Shown here: positions 49,016 to 61,195 of the stretch, in pieces
Numbering within the stretch: the stretch's first letter is position 1
Layout: every line of letters starts with the position of its first letter
Assembly: GCA_013146195.2 (NCBI GenBank)
Contig: CM028383.1
Coordinates: 21,103,642-21,167,641 of the forward strand
Source: Codonopsis lanceolata
Lineage: Eukaryota; Streptophyta; Magnoliopsida; Asterales; Campanulaceae
DNA length: 64,000 nt
Direction of reading: 5' to 3'
Notes under the pieces: generated by a model
Database searches by the model: none
The model's input: only the letters and a program-made list of their open reading frames with translations
Told to the model about the DNA's origin: nothing
Program-made: the position numbers and the translations under genes

Positions 49016-50592
49016 CATAATTGACAAATATTTATTTAATGATAACATTTCACTTGATTTGATATGAATGCGTATTTCACTTTTACAGGAGTGATTTGGG
49101 CCAAAATAGTAGCCTATTAAAAGCACATGAGATTGAGGGGTACAACACAAGAATATTTTTTGTTCTTTTGAAATTTGAAATGTGAAATATGTTTTACTAA
49201 GTGAGGATCGAACTTTTCCAAAAGTAAATTCATCAAATCTGCTGATATCAATTCACTAACTACATGTAAGTAATTGCAAGTTTAAGTTAAATAATGGAGG
49301 GATGTGGACCCTATTACTATTGTCGAAAGAGATGGAGGGGTCAAATAGTTGTTTCTGCTGTTTTGAGGTGTGAGAATGGAAAGAAAGAAAGAAAGACTAT
49401 ATCCAGAATGTAATTAGATCAATTGACCTTTTTTTGGAGCCACCTTTAACGGCCAGAAGGAAGTGAGTCCCTCGATGAATGACACGTCATGAGTATTCAC
49501 ATCAACGGTAGGAAAGGGAGAATGGACTTACATGGTCCCACAAGTTGGTGGGACCTTAGGGTTCACGGAAGAAAAAAAAAATCAATTGTAACTGAAATTA
49601 GTTGTTTGTCACAACAAAAAAAATAAAATAAAATAAAATAATGAAATTAGTTACCAATTTTCTCTTCTTTTCTTTTCCAATGGATGATTCTTTTGAATTT
49701 TAATTTTTAATTACTTTAGATTTTCAGGTTTGACATTATAAAAATATTATTAATTTAATTATAAATATTAAGATAATGTGCATTTTTCAAAAATCAAAAA
49801 CTTAGAAAAGATTCTTACGAATATTTTTTTGTAAAATTGATTCTCTTGACCTAACTCATTGTGTGCTGGTGAGTTGAGCTGTGACAAAATAAAACACTAG
49901 TAGATTGACCCGTGACATAAAGAAACTTCGTTTTACGTATTAGGATTCATAAGACTGTCTCGCACGAAACCTATCTTCAAAGAATACCAATGTGTGAATG
50001 AGATCATCAATTAAGGTAATAATTAAAAGTAACTTTCAAAAAAGGAAATATTAAAAATTGGTCAATTCTTTCAGAAAAAGAAATATTAAAAAGTGGTCAA
50101 TTTTTTAACAGCTTAAAAAGAAAAGGATAACTATTTTTTCGGAATAGAGAACGTATTAAACATGTAAAATAGACAAAAGTAGTATTTCATCTGTCTTAAA
50201 ATTATTATCATGCTTGATTTTATGTATAGATTAAGAAAAAATAATTGGTTTGATTATTAATGTTTGTATAATGTGTAATTTATTTTAAAATACATATATA
50301 TGTGGTTTATAATTAATGTAGAAAGAAAAATAAAAATATAATAATAAAAGTATTGTCCGGAAAAAAAAATTTGGGACATAAAAAAGGAAAGGAAGAAGAG
50401 GAGTATTGGAGTATATTGGTTAGGCAAAGAAGCCAAATACGCCCTCAATTTCTACTCTTGAAAGATAAATGAGCTAAGTTTAAGTTTAAGTTTAAGTATA
50501 CTCGACTCTCTAAAAGTTGGCTCCAATCATTTACAAATTGTTAGGAATAAATACTAATTTATACAAAATAAAAATATTTAAAAAAACTAAGA
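49016..50592. other. AT-rich, MITE relics only
   Basis: A degenerate GTAAGAC-type MITE may lie at about 49815-49975 (GATTCTTACGAATATTTTT to CATAAGACTGTCTCG). A Stowaway-like right end sits near 50345-50410. No gene is visible. Confidence 0.35.
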
Positions 50593-50618
50593 TCTATTAT
50601 ATAAAACAGATCAGATGA
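50593..50618 (+). mobile_element. Putative Helitron 5' terminus
   Basis: A-TCTATTATATAAAACAGA fits the 5' form of plant Helitrons (A before TC, then an AT-rich start leading to an AGA word). The matching 3' end of this copy is not certain; CTAG-T at 58420-58424 is one candidate. Confidence 0.4.
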
Positions 50619-50836
50619 TTAAAAAAGCTAATTACTGGTCAAGATTTGTTTTTACCAAACACAATCATCGGTCAAGATTAACTTTCATTATCTCAACCTT
50701 CTAACCACGTTTTATTTATAACTTATTCCCTATTTTCTCTATCCCAATTCGGTTTCTCTCTCACATCATCAAACCTATCTCTCTATACACACTCTCTCTC
50801 ATCAACACATCTCAAGCCCCGCTCTACCTCTTTGCA

Positions 50837-51132
50837 ATGGCTTGGAGCAGTTATTACGGTGAGTAAGTGCAATATCATAGAGTGAGGCATCACCGGAAGG
50901 GGTGGGTGCGTCAGTACCGCCGGCGCCACGCCCTACCTGAGGTTGATGGTGTCCTTCCGTCCCATACCCTTGTTTCTTATAATTGTTTTAATTTAAAATT
51001 TTAGAGAAAAGTCATGGAAGCGAGGTAGACGATGATGATGTTATGGAGTTGCCCACTATACATATATACCCCAATATTCTTCAATTCTTTGAAGCTAGGC
51101 TAACTCGATCTATAGATTTGAGAAAAGTATAG
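50837..51132 (+). CDS. Hypothetical two-exon small gene or captured fragment
   Basis: ATG at 50837 starts MAWSSYY. A good donor G-GTGAGTAAG follows at 50859 and an acceptor TTTTAG at 51004. Joining them in phase continues EKSHGSEVDDDDVMELPTI and stops at TAG 51130-51132, for 49 residues. A TATTTATAA word and a long CT-rich leader (50750-50815) precede it, so it looks like the 5' part of a real gene, perhaps carried by a Helitron whose start is at 50593. I do not recognise the protein. It may be only a promoter plus first-exon capture. Confidence 0.3.
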
Positions 51133-51433
51133 TAGTTATCACAAATTAAAGGTAATTAATCCCTTTTAATATCAGATTCAGATATGCTGTCTCCAATTAG
51201 ATTTTTGATTTTATGGATCATATCCTGTCATCCATGTCCAGGAGATCTGTTGCTGCTCACCCTTGGCATGATCTTGAAATTGTTAATTTAATTTTCTCTT
51301 ATACACATTCATTCATTTTAATACCTATTCTCATTCATTTTATAATTGTTTTGGGGTAATAATCGCAGGACTTGGAGCCCCCAAATTGTCAATGTGGTAT
51401 CTATATTGTTATTTTGCTTTAATCAATCTTCAA

Positions 51434-51494
<61 letters not shown>
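51434..51494. repeat. (TA)n microsatellite, about 60 bp
   Basis: An uninterrupted alternating TA run. Confidence 0.95.
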
Positions 51495-51499
<5 letters not shown>

Positions 51500-51698
51500 A
51501 TTATATATTAATGAGTTTGTTGCTAATAGTAATGCTTACAACTAAGTTAACACATGCATGATCTGTCTTTCAGAAAATACTAATTAAACCGTCTTTCTAA
51601 AGTTTTTTAATCGTCTCTGTCTCTTGTGTGTAATACTTGACATACAGGTATGCGAGATTAGTAAAGGAAGTAAAGTGAAATACGAACTCGATAAGAAA

Positions 51699-51730
51699 TC
51701 TATTGACTATAGCTAAAAGAGAAGCCGCTG
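51699..51730 (+). mobile_element. Putative Helitron 5' terminus
   Basis: A-TCTATTGACTATAGC followed by TAAAAGAGAAGCCGCTGCTG resembles a plant Helitron head. The following 250 bp (GCCACTTGACGG, ACTTCCACATGTCAC) resemble the start of the copy at 56597. Its own 3' end is not identified. Confidence 0.5.
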
Positions 51731-51974
51731 CTGCCACTTGACGGATTTATGTTAAATGCTTAATTTTTTAAAGGAATTTTATACTTCCACATGTCACTTT
51801 TCTATGAATTGTGAAAAAATTGTTTTTCTTTTCTGCCAAAATTGATTAATTTAGGATAAATTTTATCATATTTGTAATTATCAAGTAGATTTTATCACCT
51901 TATCAAGTAATTAACCATTTTTTCTCTCATCTTTTTTTTATACGTACTCTCTCTCTCTCTTTCTCTATCTTTCT

Positions 51975-52010
51975 ACTAGTTATTTAGCCCGTGCTATGCA
52001 CGGGTATAAT
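51975..52010 (-). mobile_element. Putative Helitron 3' terminus on the minus strand
   Basis: On the minus strand the order is ACCCGTGCATAGCACGGGCT (a 9-10 bp stem-loop), AAATAA, then CTAGT. That is the canonical hairpin-plus-CTRR end of a Helitron. The body would extend to the right of this point; its 5' end was not found. Confidence 0.6.
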
Positions 52011-52089
52011 GTGGGATATATATATTTTTGTAATAATAATATAACTTTTAGACATTATAATTAGATTGTTAATATCTTCCATTGTTATA

Positions 52090-53340
52090 ATTTTTGCTAT
52101 ATTAATTGTTACTAATATTAAACAATTTTTTTACCTAAATACTTTTAAAATTAATATAAGTTTCTAGCTAACATGAGATACATATTTTGTATTAATAATA
52201 ATAGTAATTTTTTGATCTAAAGACTTTTAAAATTAACATTTAACTTGATAATAATATTAGAAGTCATTTTGTTAAAAACTTTTAAAGTCATAATTCATTT
52301 TTAAACAATGTGATATACTTATTTTATATTTTTATTGGTAATGAAAGTTTAAGTCTTTTATCTAAAGACTTTAAAACCAACACCGCATTCTAACTATGTG
52401 GTATACATATTTTCTATTAGTAATAATAGTAGTGGATAAAAGACTTTTTAACCAATATTCATTTCTAAACAATGTGGATACATATTTTCTATTGGTAATA
52501 ACAAAAAATGTCTTTATCTAATGACTTTTATAACCAATACTCATTTCTAAATAATATGAGATACATTTCTTTGTAACCAATGTGAGATACATCATATAAA
52601 AACTTTTTAAACCAATATCACTTTATAACCAATGTGAAATATTTCTTTTCTATTGCTAATAATTGTAGACTTTTAAAATAAACATCACTCTCTAACCAAT
52701 GTGTAATACATATCCTCATTTGGTAATAATAGTAGAAGTCTTTTATTTTAAAAATTTTATAACCAACATCTCTTCCTAAATAATGTGGGATACATCTCTT
52801 CTATTACATTGACGGTAAAAGTAAAAGTCTTTTATCTAAAGACTTTTAAAACTAACATCATTTTTAACAAATGTAAGATATCTCTTCTATTAGTAATAAT
52901 AGTAAAAGTTTTTTTATCTAAAATTAAAATCAACATCACTTTCTAACCAATGTGAGATATACATAATCTATTGATAATAATGGTAGAAGTCTTCTATTTA
53001 AATATTTTAAAAACAAACATTACTCTCTACCAAATGTATGATACATCTATTCTATTGGTAATAATAGTATTTTTAAAACCAACATTAATTTATAGCCAAT
53101 GTGTGATACATCTTTTCTATTGATAATAATAGTAGAATACTTTGTAACCAATGTGAAATACTTGCATCCATGTGGAAGCTTTAAAAACTTTTGGTTTTCA
53201 AGTGACTTTGAAAATCAACATCACTTTCCAACCAATGTATGATGCATTTCTTCTATTGATACTTAATAATAGAATTTTTAAAACCAACATCAATTTCTAA
53301 CCAATGTGGGATACATCTCTTCTATTGTTGAAAAATTAGT
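52090..53340. repeat. Degenerate tandem repeat, about 70-85 bp unit
   Basis: Each unit carries CTAACCAATGTGRGATACAT, a TTCTATTGGTAATAATAGTA word, then GACTTTTAAAACCAACATCA. About fifteen variants follow one another from roughly 52300 on. The same unit reappears at about 54390-54830. No coding potential. Confidence 0.8.
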
Positions 53341-54115
53341 GTTTTTAGTAAAAGAAATTGTGCAACTTGAGGCACAAAATTCTTTACGTGTCATTTGTTT
53401 GTTGACGAAGGTAATCAAGTGACTTTGAAAATCAACATCACTTTCCAACCAATGTATGATGCATTTCTTCTATTGATACTTAATAATAGAATTTTTAAAA
53501 CCAACATCAATTTCTAACCAATGTGGGATACATCTCTTCTATTGTTAAAAAATTAGTGTTTTTAGTGAAAGAAGATGTGTAACTTGAGGCACGAAATTCT
53601 TTACGTGTCATTTGTTTGTTGACGAAGGTAATTGCGCAAATTTGTTCTACTCGATGAGAGTATCAAAATAATATATTTATTTGTCCAAATCGAGTTTTGG
53701 GTAATAAGATATCAAGACTTAAAGTATAATACTTGTTAAAATAATTCGAGTTTTTAGTGAGAGAAATTGTGCAACTTGAGGCACGAATTTCTTTACGTGT
53801 CATTTGTTTGTTGGCAAATGTAACTGCGCAAATGTGTTCTACTCGGTGAGAGCATCGAAATCATATATTTATTTGTCCAAATCGAGTTTTGGATGAATAA
53901 GATATCAAGAGTTAAAGTATAATACTTATTAAAAATTAGTGTTTTTAGTGAAAGAAATTATGCAACTTGAGGCATAAATTTCTTTACGTGTCATTTGTTT
54001 GTTGACAAAAGTAATTGTGCAAATGTGTTCTACTCGTCAAGAACATCGAAATTATATATTTATTTGTCCAAATCAAGTTTTGGATGAATAAGATATCAAA
54101 GCTTAAAGTATGATG
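53199..54115. repeat. Tandem array of 191-215 bp units
   Basis: Units begin TTAGTGTTTTTAGTGAAAG and include GTGCAACTTGAGGCACGAA, TTACGTGTCATTTGTTTGTT, TTCTACTCGGTGAGAGCATC and TTTATTTGTCCAAATCGAG. They start at about 53337, 53552, 53746 and 53937. The first is a truncated unit within a 212-bp duplication (53199-53410 / 53411-53622). Confidence 0.85.
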
Positions 54116-54304
54116 TTAAAAGTGAGTGATTAGAAGTAATATCTAACCTTGAAGAGTTTTATCCCACATTGGTTAAAAGTAATGCTAGTTATACATTTTT
54201 TTTAAATATAAGTCTTCTACTATTGACAATAGAAGAAGTTATATATACTAATACTAATACACATTATTATTATGTATTATTAGTTAATGGTTAGAAAACC
54301 AAAA

Positions 54305-54374
<70 letters not shown>
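54305..54374. repeat. (TA)n microsatellite, about 70 bp
   Basis: An uninterrupted alternating run just right of CCAAAAG, the truncated right edge of the first repeat block. Confidence 0.95.
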
Positions 54375-54376
<2 letters not shown>

Positions 54377-54389
54377 TATATTGCTAATA

Positions 54390-54820
54390 ATAGTAAATCT
54401 TTTATATAATCTAAAATAATTAAAAATCAACATCATTTTTTAACCAATGTGAGATATACATCTTATATTGGTAATAATGGTAGAAGTTTTTTAACAAGAA
54501 ACTTTAAAAATCAACATCACTTTATAACAAATGTATGATACATCTTTTCAATTAGTAATTAATAATAATATTTTTAATGCAAACATCAATTTCTAACCAA
54601 TGTGTGATACATCTCTTCTATTGGTAATAATAGTAGAATATTTTGTAACCATGTGAGATACATCTCTTGTAAAAGTGAAAGTCTTTAGTCTTTTAAAGAC
54701 TTTAAAATGTGTTATACATCTCTTTTATTGGTAATAATATAAAATAATTTAAACTCAACATCATTTTCTAGCCAATGTGAGATATACATCTTCTATTGGT
54801 AATAATTGTAAAAATATTTT

Positions 54821-54823
<3 letters not shown>
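54390..54823. repeat. Second array of the 70-85 bp unit
   Basis: Six or so variants of AACCAATGTGAGATATACAT and TATTGGTAATAAT lie between two (TA)n tracts. Confidence 0.75.

Positions 54824-54890
<67 letters not shown>
54824..54890. repeat. (TA)n microsatellite, about 67 bp
   Basis: An uninterrupted alternating run directly abutting the left inverted end of the element at 54892. Confidence 0.95.
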
Positions 54891-54891
<1 letters not shown>

Positions 54892-54893
<2 letters not shown>

Positions 54894-55983
54894 GGTGAGA
54901 AGTACTATGGTTGTGCCACCTCACCACCTTTGGATAAATCTTCATTCTAAAGCATCCATGTGGAAGCTTTAAAAACTTTTGGCTTTCTAGTGACTTTGAA
55001 AATCAACATCACTTTCCAACCAATGTATGATGCATGATGCATTTCTTCTATTGGTACTTAATAATAGAATTTTTAAAACCAACATCAATTTCTAACCAAT
55101 GTGGGATACATCTCTTCTATTGTTGAAAAATTAGTGTTTTTTGTGAAAGAAATTGTGTAACTTGAGGCACGAATTTCTTTACGTGTCATTTGTTTGTTAA
55201 CGAAGGTAATTGCGTAAATGTATTCTACTCGGTGAGAGCATCAAAATGATATATTTATTTGTCCAAATTGAGTTTTTGATAATAAGATATCAAGACTTAA
55301 AGTATAATACTTGTTAAAAAAAATTAGTGTTTTTAGTGAGAGAAATTGTGCAACTTGAGACACGAATTTCTTTACGTGTCATTTGTTTGTTGGTAAATGT
55401 AATTGTGCAAATGTGTTCTACTCGGTAAGAGTATCGAAATGATATATTTATTTGTCCAAATTAAGTTTTGGATGAATAAGATATCAAGAGTTAAAGTATA
55501 GTACTTATTAAAAAATTAGTGTTTTTAGTAAAAGAAATTGTGTAACTTGAGGCACAAATTTCTTTACATGTCATTTGTTTGTTGACAAAAGTAATTGTGT
55601 AAATGTGTTCTACTCGTCAAGAACATCGAAATGATATATTTATTTGTCCAAATCAAGTTTTAGATGAATAAGATATCAAAGCTTAAAGTATGATGTTAAA
55701 AGTGAGTCATTACAAGTAATATCTAACCTTGAAGAGTTATATCCCACATTGGTTAGAAATAATGTTAGTTGTAAAAGTTTTTAAATATAAGTCTTCTACT
55801 ATTGACAATAAAAGAAGTTATATATACTAATACTAATACCCCTTATCATATTGATTGTTATTATGTATTATTATTAGCTAATGACTAGAAAACCAAAAGT
55901 TTTTAAAACTTCCACATGGATGATTTAGAATGAAGATTTATCTAAAGGTGGTGAGGTGGCACAACCATAGTGCTTCTCACCAA
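54892..55983. mobile_element. Inverted-end element containing the 195-bp array, inside (TA)n
   Basis: TTGGTGAGAAG at the left is inverted as CTTCTCACCAA at the right, and pairing continues for about 95 bp (GGTTGTGCCACCTCACCACC with GGTGGTGAGGTGGCACAACC). Between the arms lie two of the short units and three 195-bp units (starts about 55127, 55323, 55517). Both sides are TA microsatellite. The inner part, without the outermost 60 bp, also matches 53167-54307 in direct orientation. Confidence 0.75.
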
Positions 55984-55987
55984 CTTT

Positions 55988-55992
55988 AAATA

Positions 55993-56015
<23 letters not shown>
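55988..56015. repeat. (TA)n microsatellite
   Basis: An alternating run of about 28 bp followed by a T tract. Confidence 0.9.
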
Positions 56016-56023
<8 letters not shown>

Positions 56024-56596
56024 TTTTCTCTCTTCTAATTTAGTTTAAGATAAATTAGTTTACAATATAAATAAAAAGTTACTGATAAAAGTGAACAATT
56101 AATTTAGGATAAATTTTAATCAGTAGATTTTATCACATTATAAAGTAGTTAACCCATTTTTTTCTCTTCTTTTTTATACATACTCTCTCTCTCTCTCTCT
56201 CTCTTCTCTTCTAATTTAGTTTATGATAATCTATTTACTATAACTAAAACATTTATATATAACTATAACTATTATTTTAAGATAAAAATTCTAAATCTAA
56301 TTAGATATGATAAAATTTCTAAAACTAATTTGATAAAATAAAACAGATTTATGATATAGTTTTACGAGCAGATTTATGATAGAAATTTAGGATTTAGGAT
56401 TTTGTTTTTTTTTTCTTCCAAATATTGCTTAATTAAACTAGATTTTATCCTATATAATTTATACAAGTTTAATTTGACTAAAACTCTTCTATTTTCATCT
56501 CTTTTTTATTTTCATAATTTTTAATTTATACAAATTATCCATGGGATAATTCTATATTATTTGTTCTTCTACTAATTTATATTTATTAATTATTAA
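56016..56596. other. AT-rich Helitron-related flank
   Basis: GGATAAATTTTAATCAGTAG, GATTTTATCACATTATAAAG and a (CT)n run repeat the layout seen at 51850-51970, so this is part of a related copy or the continuation of the interrupted one. No gene. Confidence 0.4.
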
Positions 56597-57814
56597 TCTA
56601 TCAACTATTATTAAAATAGAAGTTATTGTTGCCACATGACGACTTTCTGTTGTACGCTTAAAGTTTTAAAGGGAATTATGTGCTTCCACGTGTCACCTTA
56701 TATACAAGTTTATAATTTTTTTTCCTACCAAAAATTAAAACCGGATAGATTTTAAAACCGGTGCCTCCTTTATATTTGGTAAAAGTTTTTTTTTACCATT
56801 TTTTATTGCCAAAATCGATTAATACCTGATATATTTTATAACATTTGATTTAAACACGTTTCAGTTGATTAGAACTCCAATTTTTATGGCTTTTTTTTTT
56901 TGCAGATATATTTTTATCAATTCTCATAGATTTTAATCTTTCAATTACATGACTATATGGTCAATTTTGAATATTTACCTTATTTTTGGTTTTTTTTTTC
57001 AAATTATTCTAATTAAAAAAATTAATTATTTTTTACAAGTTTAAAAAATCATCTTATTATAAACAATTTTTACAAATAAAATAAAAACTATTAAAACCAT
57101 GCATATGATACTAAATATATCTATATAAATCTTTTTTTTTCCTGTCAAAAATTAAAATCTAATATATTTTAAAACCGGTGCCTCCTTTATACATGATAAA
57201 CGTTTTTTTTACTATTTTTTGTTGTCAAAATTAGTTAATATCAGATAAATTTTATCACAATTAATTTTAACGTGTTTAACTTGATTAATACTCCTAATTT
57301 TCATGGTAAAAGTTTTTTATTTGCGGATAGATTTTATCATATTTGATTTAGACGTATTTCAATTGATTAAAAATCATCAATTCTCATGGTAAAAGTTTTT
57401 TTATTTGTCATTTTTTGTTTACAAAATAAGTTTGTACTCGATAGTTTTTATCATATTTAATTTATACAAGTTTAATTTGATTATGACTCCTTAATTCTCA
57501 TGGGAGAAGTTTTTTTAATTTTTATTATTTTGTCAAAACTCGGTTCATTTAAAATAGATTTTATCCAATTTGATTAAACGTGTTTCACCAACACCACAAA
57601 CAACCACTACGAAATAGCTTGTAAATTTTATTTACAAAATTCACATGAATTTTCGGTTTGTTGATTCAGTGTGATCTCACGTTTTTATTTATTTATTAAT
57701 TATGTGGACATCTTACTGTTGTTGGTCATTCAAATAACTTACAAATTCTATCTACAAAATTAAGTTTCAGAAACAATACTAAGTCAACCGTACATCGCAC
57801 GGATAATAACCTAG
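56597..57814 (+). mobile_element. Non-autonomous Helitron, both ends visible
   Basis: The start is A-TCTATCAACTATTATTAAA and the end is CCGTACATCGCACGG (stem-loop), ATAATAAC, CTAG-T. The element would sit between A 56596 and T 57815, the Helitron rule, and is 1218 bp. The interior is AT-rich with repeated words (TTTTATCAYATTTGATTT, GTGCCTCCTTTATA twice). No Rep/helicase frame is present. Confidence 0.7.
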
Positions 57815-58525
57815 TGTTTCAAATAATCATGTGCCCGTGCCATATGCACGTAAAGAGTACAAATTACTTCCTTTAATTCATTTACACATCAGTTATGATT
57901 TGTAAATGAAGCGGACAATAGTTATGGTTTGATTTGAAGAGTACAAATGAATTCCTAGAAATAAATTACTTCCTTTAATTCATTTACATATCATAACTAA
58001 TTATGAAATCATGTGTCTGTACCATATACACGGTGTCGGGATAAACAAAACTCATAACTGACGGGATAATTAAAACAAAACATACAACTAGAGGTTTTAT
58101 ATGTAATTGTAGAGGGGTAGTTCAAACATAACTCATAACTGGGGGGTTTATTTGTAACTCACATATTTAAAAATCAATCAGGACCGTTGTATTTAACACA
58201 ATTTAATCAGGGCCACCAGTTAGACCATGAGCTCTTTTATATGTACTAGATATTTTATTTTGTTTTAATTGATTACCGAGAGGTCTTCATTTTCAATTTG
58301 TTATTTTAGACTCTTTTTGAAACATGATTAAAACATATATTTATTTATTTAAATATTCACACCCTCCAATAATAACATCCTCTCCTACTCGCTCCGTGAC
58401 ATGGACAAAGGCACAAAGACTAGTATTTAGTTAAATGACATAAGTATTTTCTTTTACATGCTATATAATGTAAGTAGTTATTATTCTATGACATTGAAAT
58501 AGTATATACTTTTTTTTTTAAGAAG
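57815..58525. other. Further degenerate Helitron-like ends, no gene
   Basis: GTGCCCGTGCCATATGCACG at about 57832 and CTCCGTGACATGGAC...GCACAAAGACTAGT ending at 58424 look like decayed hairpin-plus-CTAGT ends. A word CAAATTACTTCCTTTAATTC recurs at about 57858 and 57965 (second copy with a small change). Confidence 0.35.
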
Positions 58526-58786
58526 TACTCTATTTGTTCCAAAATAAATGTCTTGTTTTATTTTTTTGTCCATTTCAAAATAATTATTTTATTTATATAT
58601 TTTCTTTTTAAGAAAATATTTTTATCACTTAATCCTTACTTGTTTACCAACTTTAATTATAATCATATGTACAATTTTTTTTTAAAAAAAACAACATATT
58701 ATACCAATATCTATAACAAAGTCAATCAAAAAATTTTAATCTTTTGTCAGTCAAACATGATGATTATTTAGGAATGGATGGAGTAA
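58526..58786. mobile_element. Stowaway-like MITE
   Basis: The left end TACTCTATTTGTTCCAAAATA and the right end TTATTTAGGAATGGATGGAG with TA edges. The 260-bp length equals that of the copy at 23873. Confidence 0.65.
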
Positions 58787-60097
58787 TTATTTTGAAGTCT
58801 TATGGTATTTAATATAACTTATTAAAAAATAACGAGTTGAACTCGTTAGTTTGTGAAAAAAGCTCGGTTTGTGCTAATTAATTTAGTAAACGAACTAAAC
58901 TCAAATCATAAGCAAACTAACCAAACATAAACACAATAAAACTTAATTTGAGCATATTAGAGCACGCTACTGCTTCTGAAATTATCATCACAAGATTTGC
59001 CCTCCAACGTCAATTAATGATGTCTTTCAAGTAAAACATCCACTAAATCAAATGGTTAGTGTGTCTCTATTTTTCAGAATGTTTAATAGAAAGCAACATC
59101 GTAGGCATTAGGCTCAGGCTCAAGCTTAGGCTCGTAATCTCTCCACTTGGGGCATGTGTTTCGAGATTTGTCACATCTCTTTTTATTACACACTTGACTA
59201 TCTTAGAATTGATAGCCTCGTATAGCCAACTTATAATATATCCCTTTAGTTGTCTATACGATATTACAAGCTTAAGGTTGTGATATACAAGTTTTAATAT
59301 TAGTGTTATTAGATTAAATCTATTTAGATTGTTACAATGATATATCAAATATGTTCTTTTCTAAATAGTAACATGAACATTACAAATCAGTATCAACTTA
59401 ATCATCTAACAGCTCTAACACTAAAGATCGTAATAATACCACAAGCTATATTTTGTAATATCATTTATCTAACAAGATTACATATTCTAAACGTTGTTGT
59501 TATGAGTCCAGATTTTCAGTACCATAAAAATGCTTCATTAAGCTATATAATTTATGTATGACTCGTGTTCAAATATGTCTGGTGGTATACGAGCGGTATA
59601 GCCTCCATCCGTGAGACCCAAACCAACGGAATTAAGGATGCGATGCTTAATTGGCTAGGTCGAAGTCGGAAACAATAGAAAACAAGTGTTATCCTTTTTA
59701 TTCCTAATAAATTAATAATAATATCTCTGGTAAATTGCAACTTGCAGTGTCACAGGAATTTGTCAACAGAAATTTATGAGTGATTAATCATTAGTTAATA
59801 CAGCTCAAAATAGGCCCTAAACACGACTAAACATCAATCATATGATAATTAATAGCCAAGAAAGATTCCTCTCCATGATTTGTATAATCCTCGAGGGGAC
59901 ACTACAATACAACTTTTAGTGGCCACTTACATCAATGAATTCAGTGAACACTTGCACTACTATAAAATGGACATTTAGTGGCCATCTATAGTTGGAATAA
60001 ACGGTTGAAAGGGATAAATAATACTCGCCCGATAAAAAGTCCACTATTTTATTTTTTGATATTTTACTAAAAAAATTATTTTTAAAAATTAAGGTAT
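58787..60097. other. No gene seen
   Basis: AT-rich sequence with open frames on both strands at 59059-59348 that shadow each other and show no motif. Confidence 0.45.
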
Positions 60098-60830
60098 TGA
60101 TATTACACAATTTAATATTGGGCCGTTATTCACGAATTGTAGGATATCTGGGCTTATGTAAAGGTATGATTTTATAGAAACCTGTCAAAACAAAGACACC
60201 TTAGAATGAATCCAAGGCTGGGCCTCACGAAACCCCTCTGTCGTGAGAGTAAGTCTTTGAGCTTATTGAAAGTAAAATAAAATGATAGAGTTTCGGTGTG
60301 TGTAAGTCAGCGTACCTTTTTAATGAAGTATTGTGAAGTATTTATAGCCATTTGGGAGTAAAATCCGGGCTGAGCAGTTATTGTGGAGAGATCTTAGGCT
60401 TTCATAGTCATCAATGCGGGTTAACCACGCAACTAATGAGGTCGTGGCTAAAATCTAGGATATGAGATTGAGCTTTGTAAGTCCAGTTGGTAACGAAATA
60501 AGGTTAGAGGGGGGGGAGTGAATAGTCTTTTAAAAACTTTAAGGATTATTTGGAAAACCTTTGAAAGATATAGCAGAAAATCCAATGTATGTGAGTTTCT
60601 ACAATCTTTATCCACTAATCAGGTACATGGCTGATCATATTACTGTTCGGGCAGCCTTCCTCTCTGCTCGAACAAACTTATATAATGATTCCTGGTCGGA
60701 GGGGATAATCTATCTTCAGCCTGGGCGATCCTGCCCGGGTGATGCTTTTTTTTGTTCATGCGTTCCATATGACTATCATGTGAGGGCTAATGTGACTGGC
60801 TCGTGACCAAAATTTAGGCCGAGCTCATCA
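60098..60830 (-). repeat. LTR (3' LTR of the minus-strand element)
   Basis: 733 bp. It shares long runs with the other LTR, such as GTAGGATATCT, AACCTGTCAAAACAAAGACA, GTTATTGTGGAGAGATCTTA and ATTCCTGGTCGGAGGGGATA. An extra 140 bp near 60480-60615 includes a G-rich run. Confidence 0.8.
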
Positions 60831-61187
60831 GTGCCCCCATGCTCCTTGCTAGCCGAGTATTTATGCTCGGTGCGAGGAGCATATTTGTGATGGTTTTTGT
60901 AATAGCCCGAGTTGGGGAGCAAAATAATTGTTCATTCTTGTTTGATTGTTTCGAGTTGAGCCAGGGGGCTGCTTTGTTGGTGACAGTTGATGTGTTAGGG
61001 CGCTAGTTGTGGGAAGCAAAGAAGCCATTGTAGGTTGACGTCGGCTAAGTGCAGTGTCGGAATGGGTCGAGCCTTTTCAAGGTATGCATTAATGACGGAT
61101 TTGATCGCCTGCTTCTCAGCCGTCAAGAATCTTGGGTTTGAATTTTTTGGGCCGGTGATTCGGGTGCCCTTTATTCGGATTTCCCCC

Positions 61188-61195
61188 TATAAAAG
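61188..61195 (+). promoter_or_regulatory. TATA box inside the LTR element, plus strand
   Basis: TATAAAAG framed as CCCC-TATAAAA-GGGG is followed by a CT-rich stretch resembling a leader. It points opposite to the retroelement, so it may belong to captured or nested sequence. Inferred from sequence shape only. Confidence 0.4.

Noticed and set aside
48703..49150. His/Cys/Met-rich minus frames
   Set aside because: Translations of a CATG minisatellite; the amino-acid bias is explained by the repeat.
53337..55700. CRISPR-like array
   Set aside because: Units are contiguous 191-215 bp tandem repeats with no short repeat-spacer pattern, in a plant nuclear setting.
59059..59348. Opposed frames of 74 and 93 codons
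   Set aside because: Mutual shadows in AT-rich DNA without any conserved motif.
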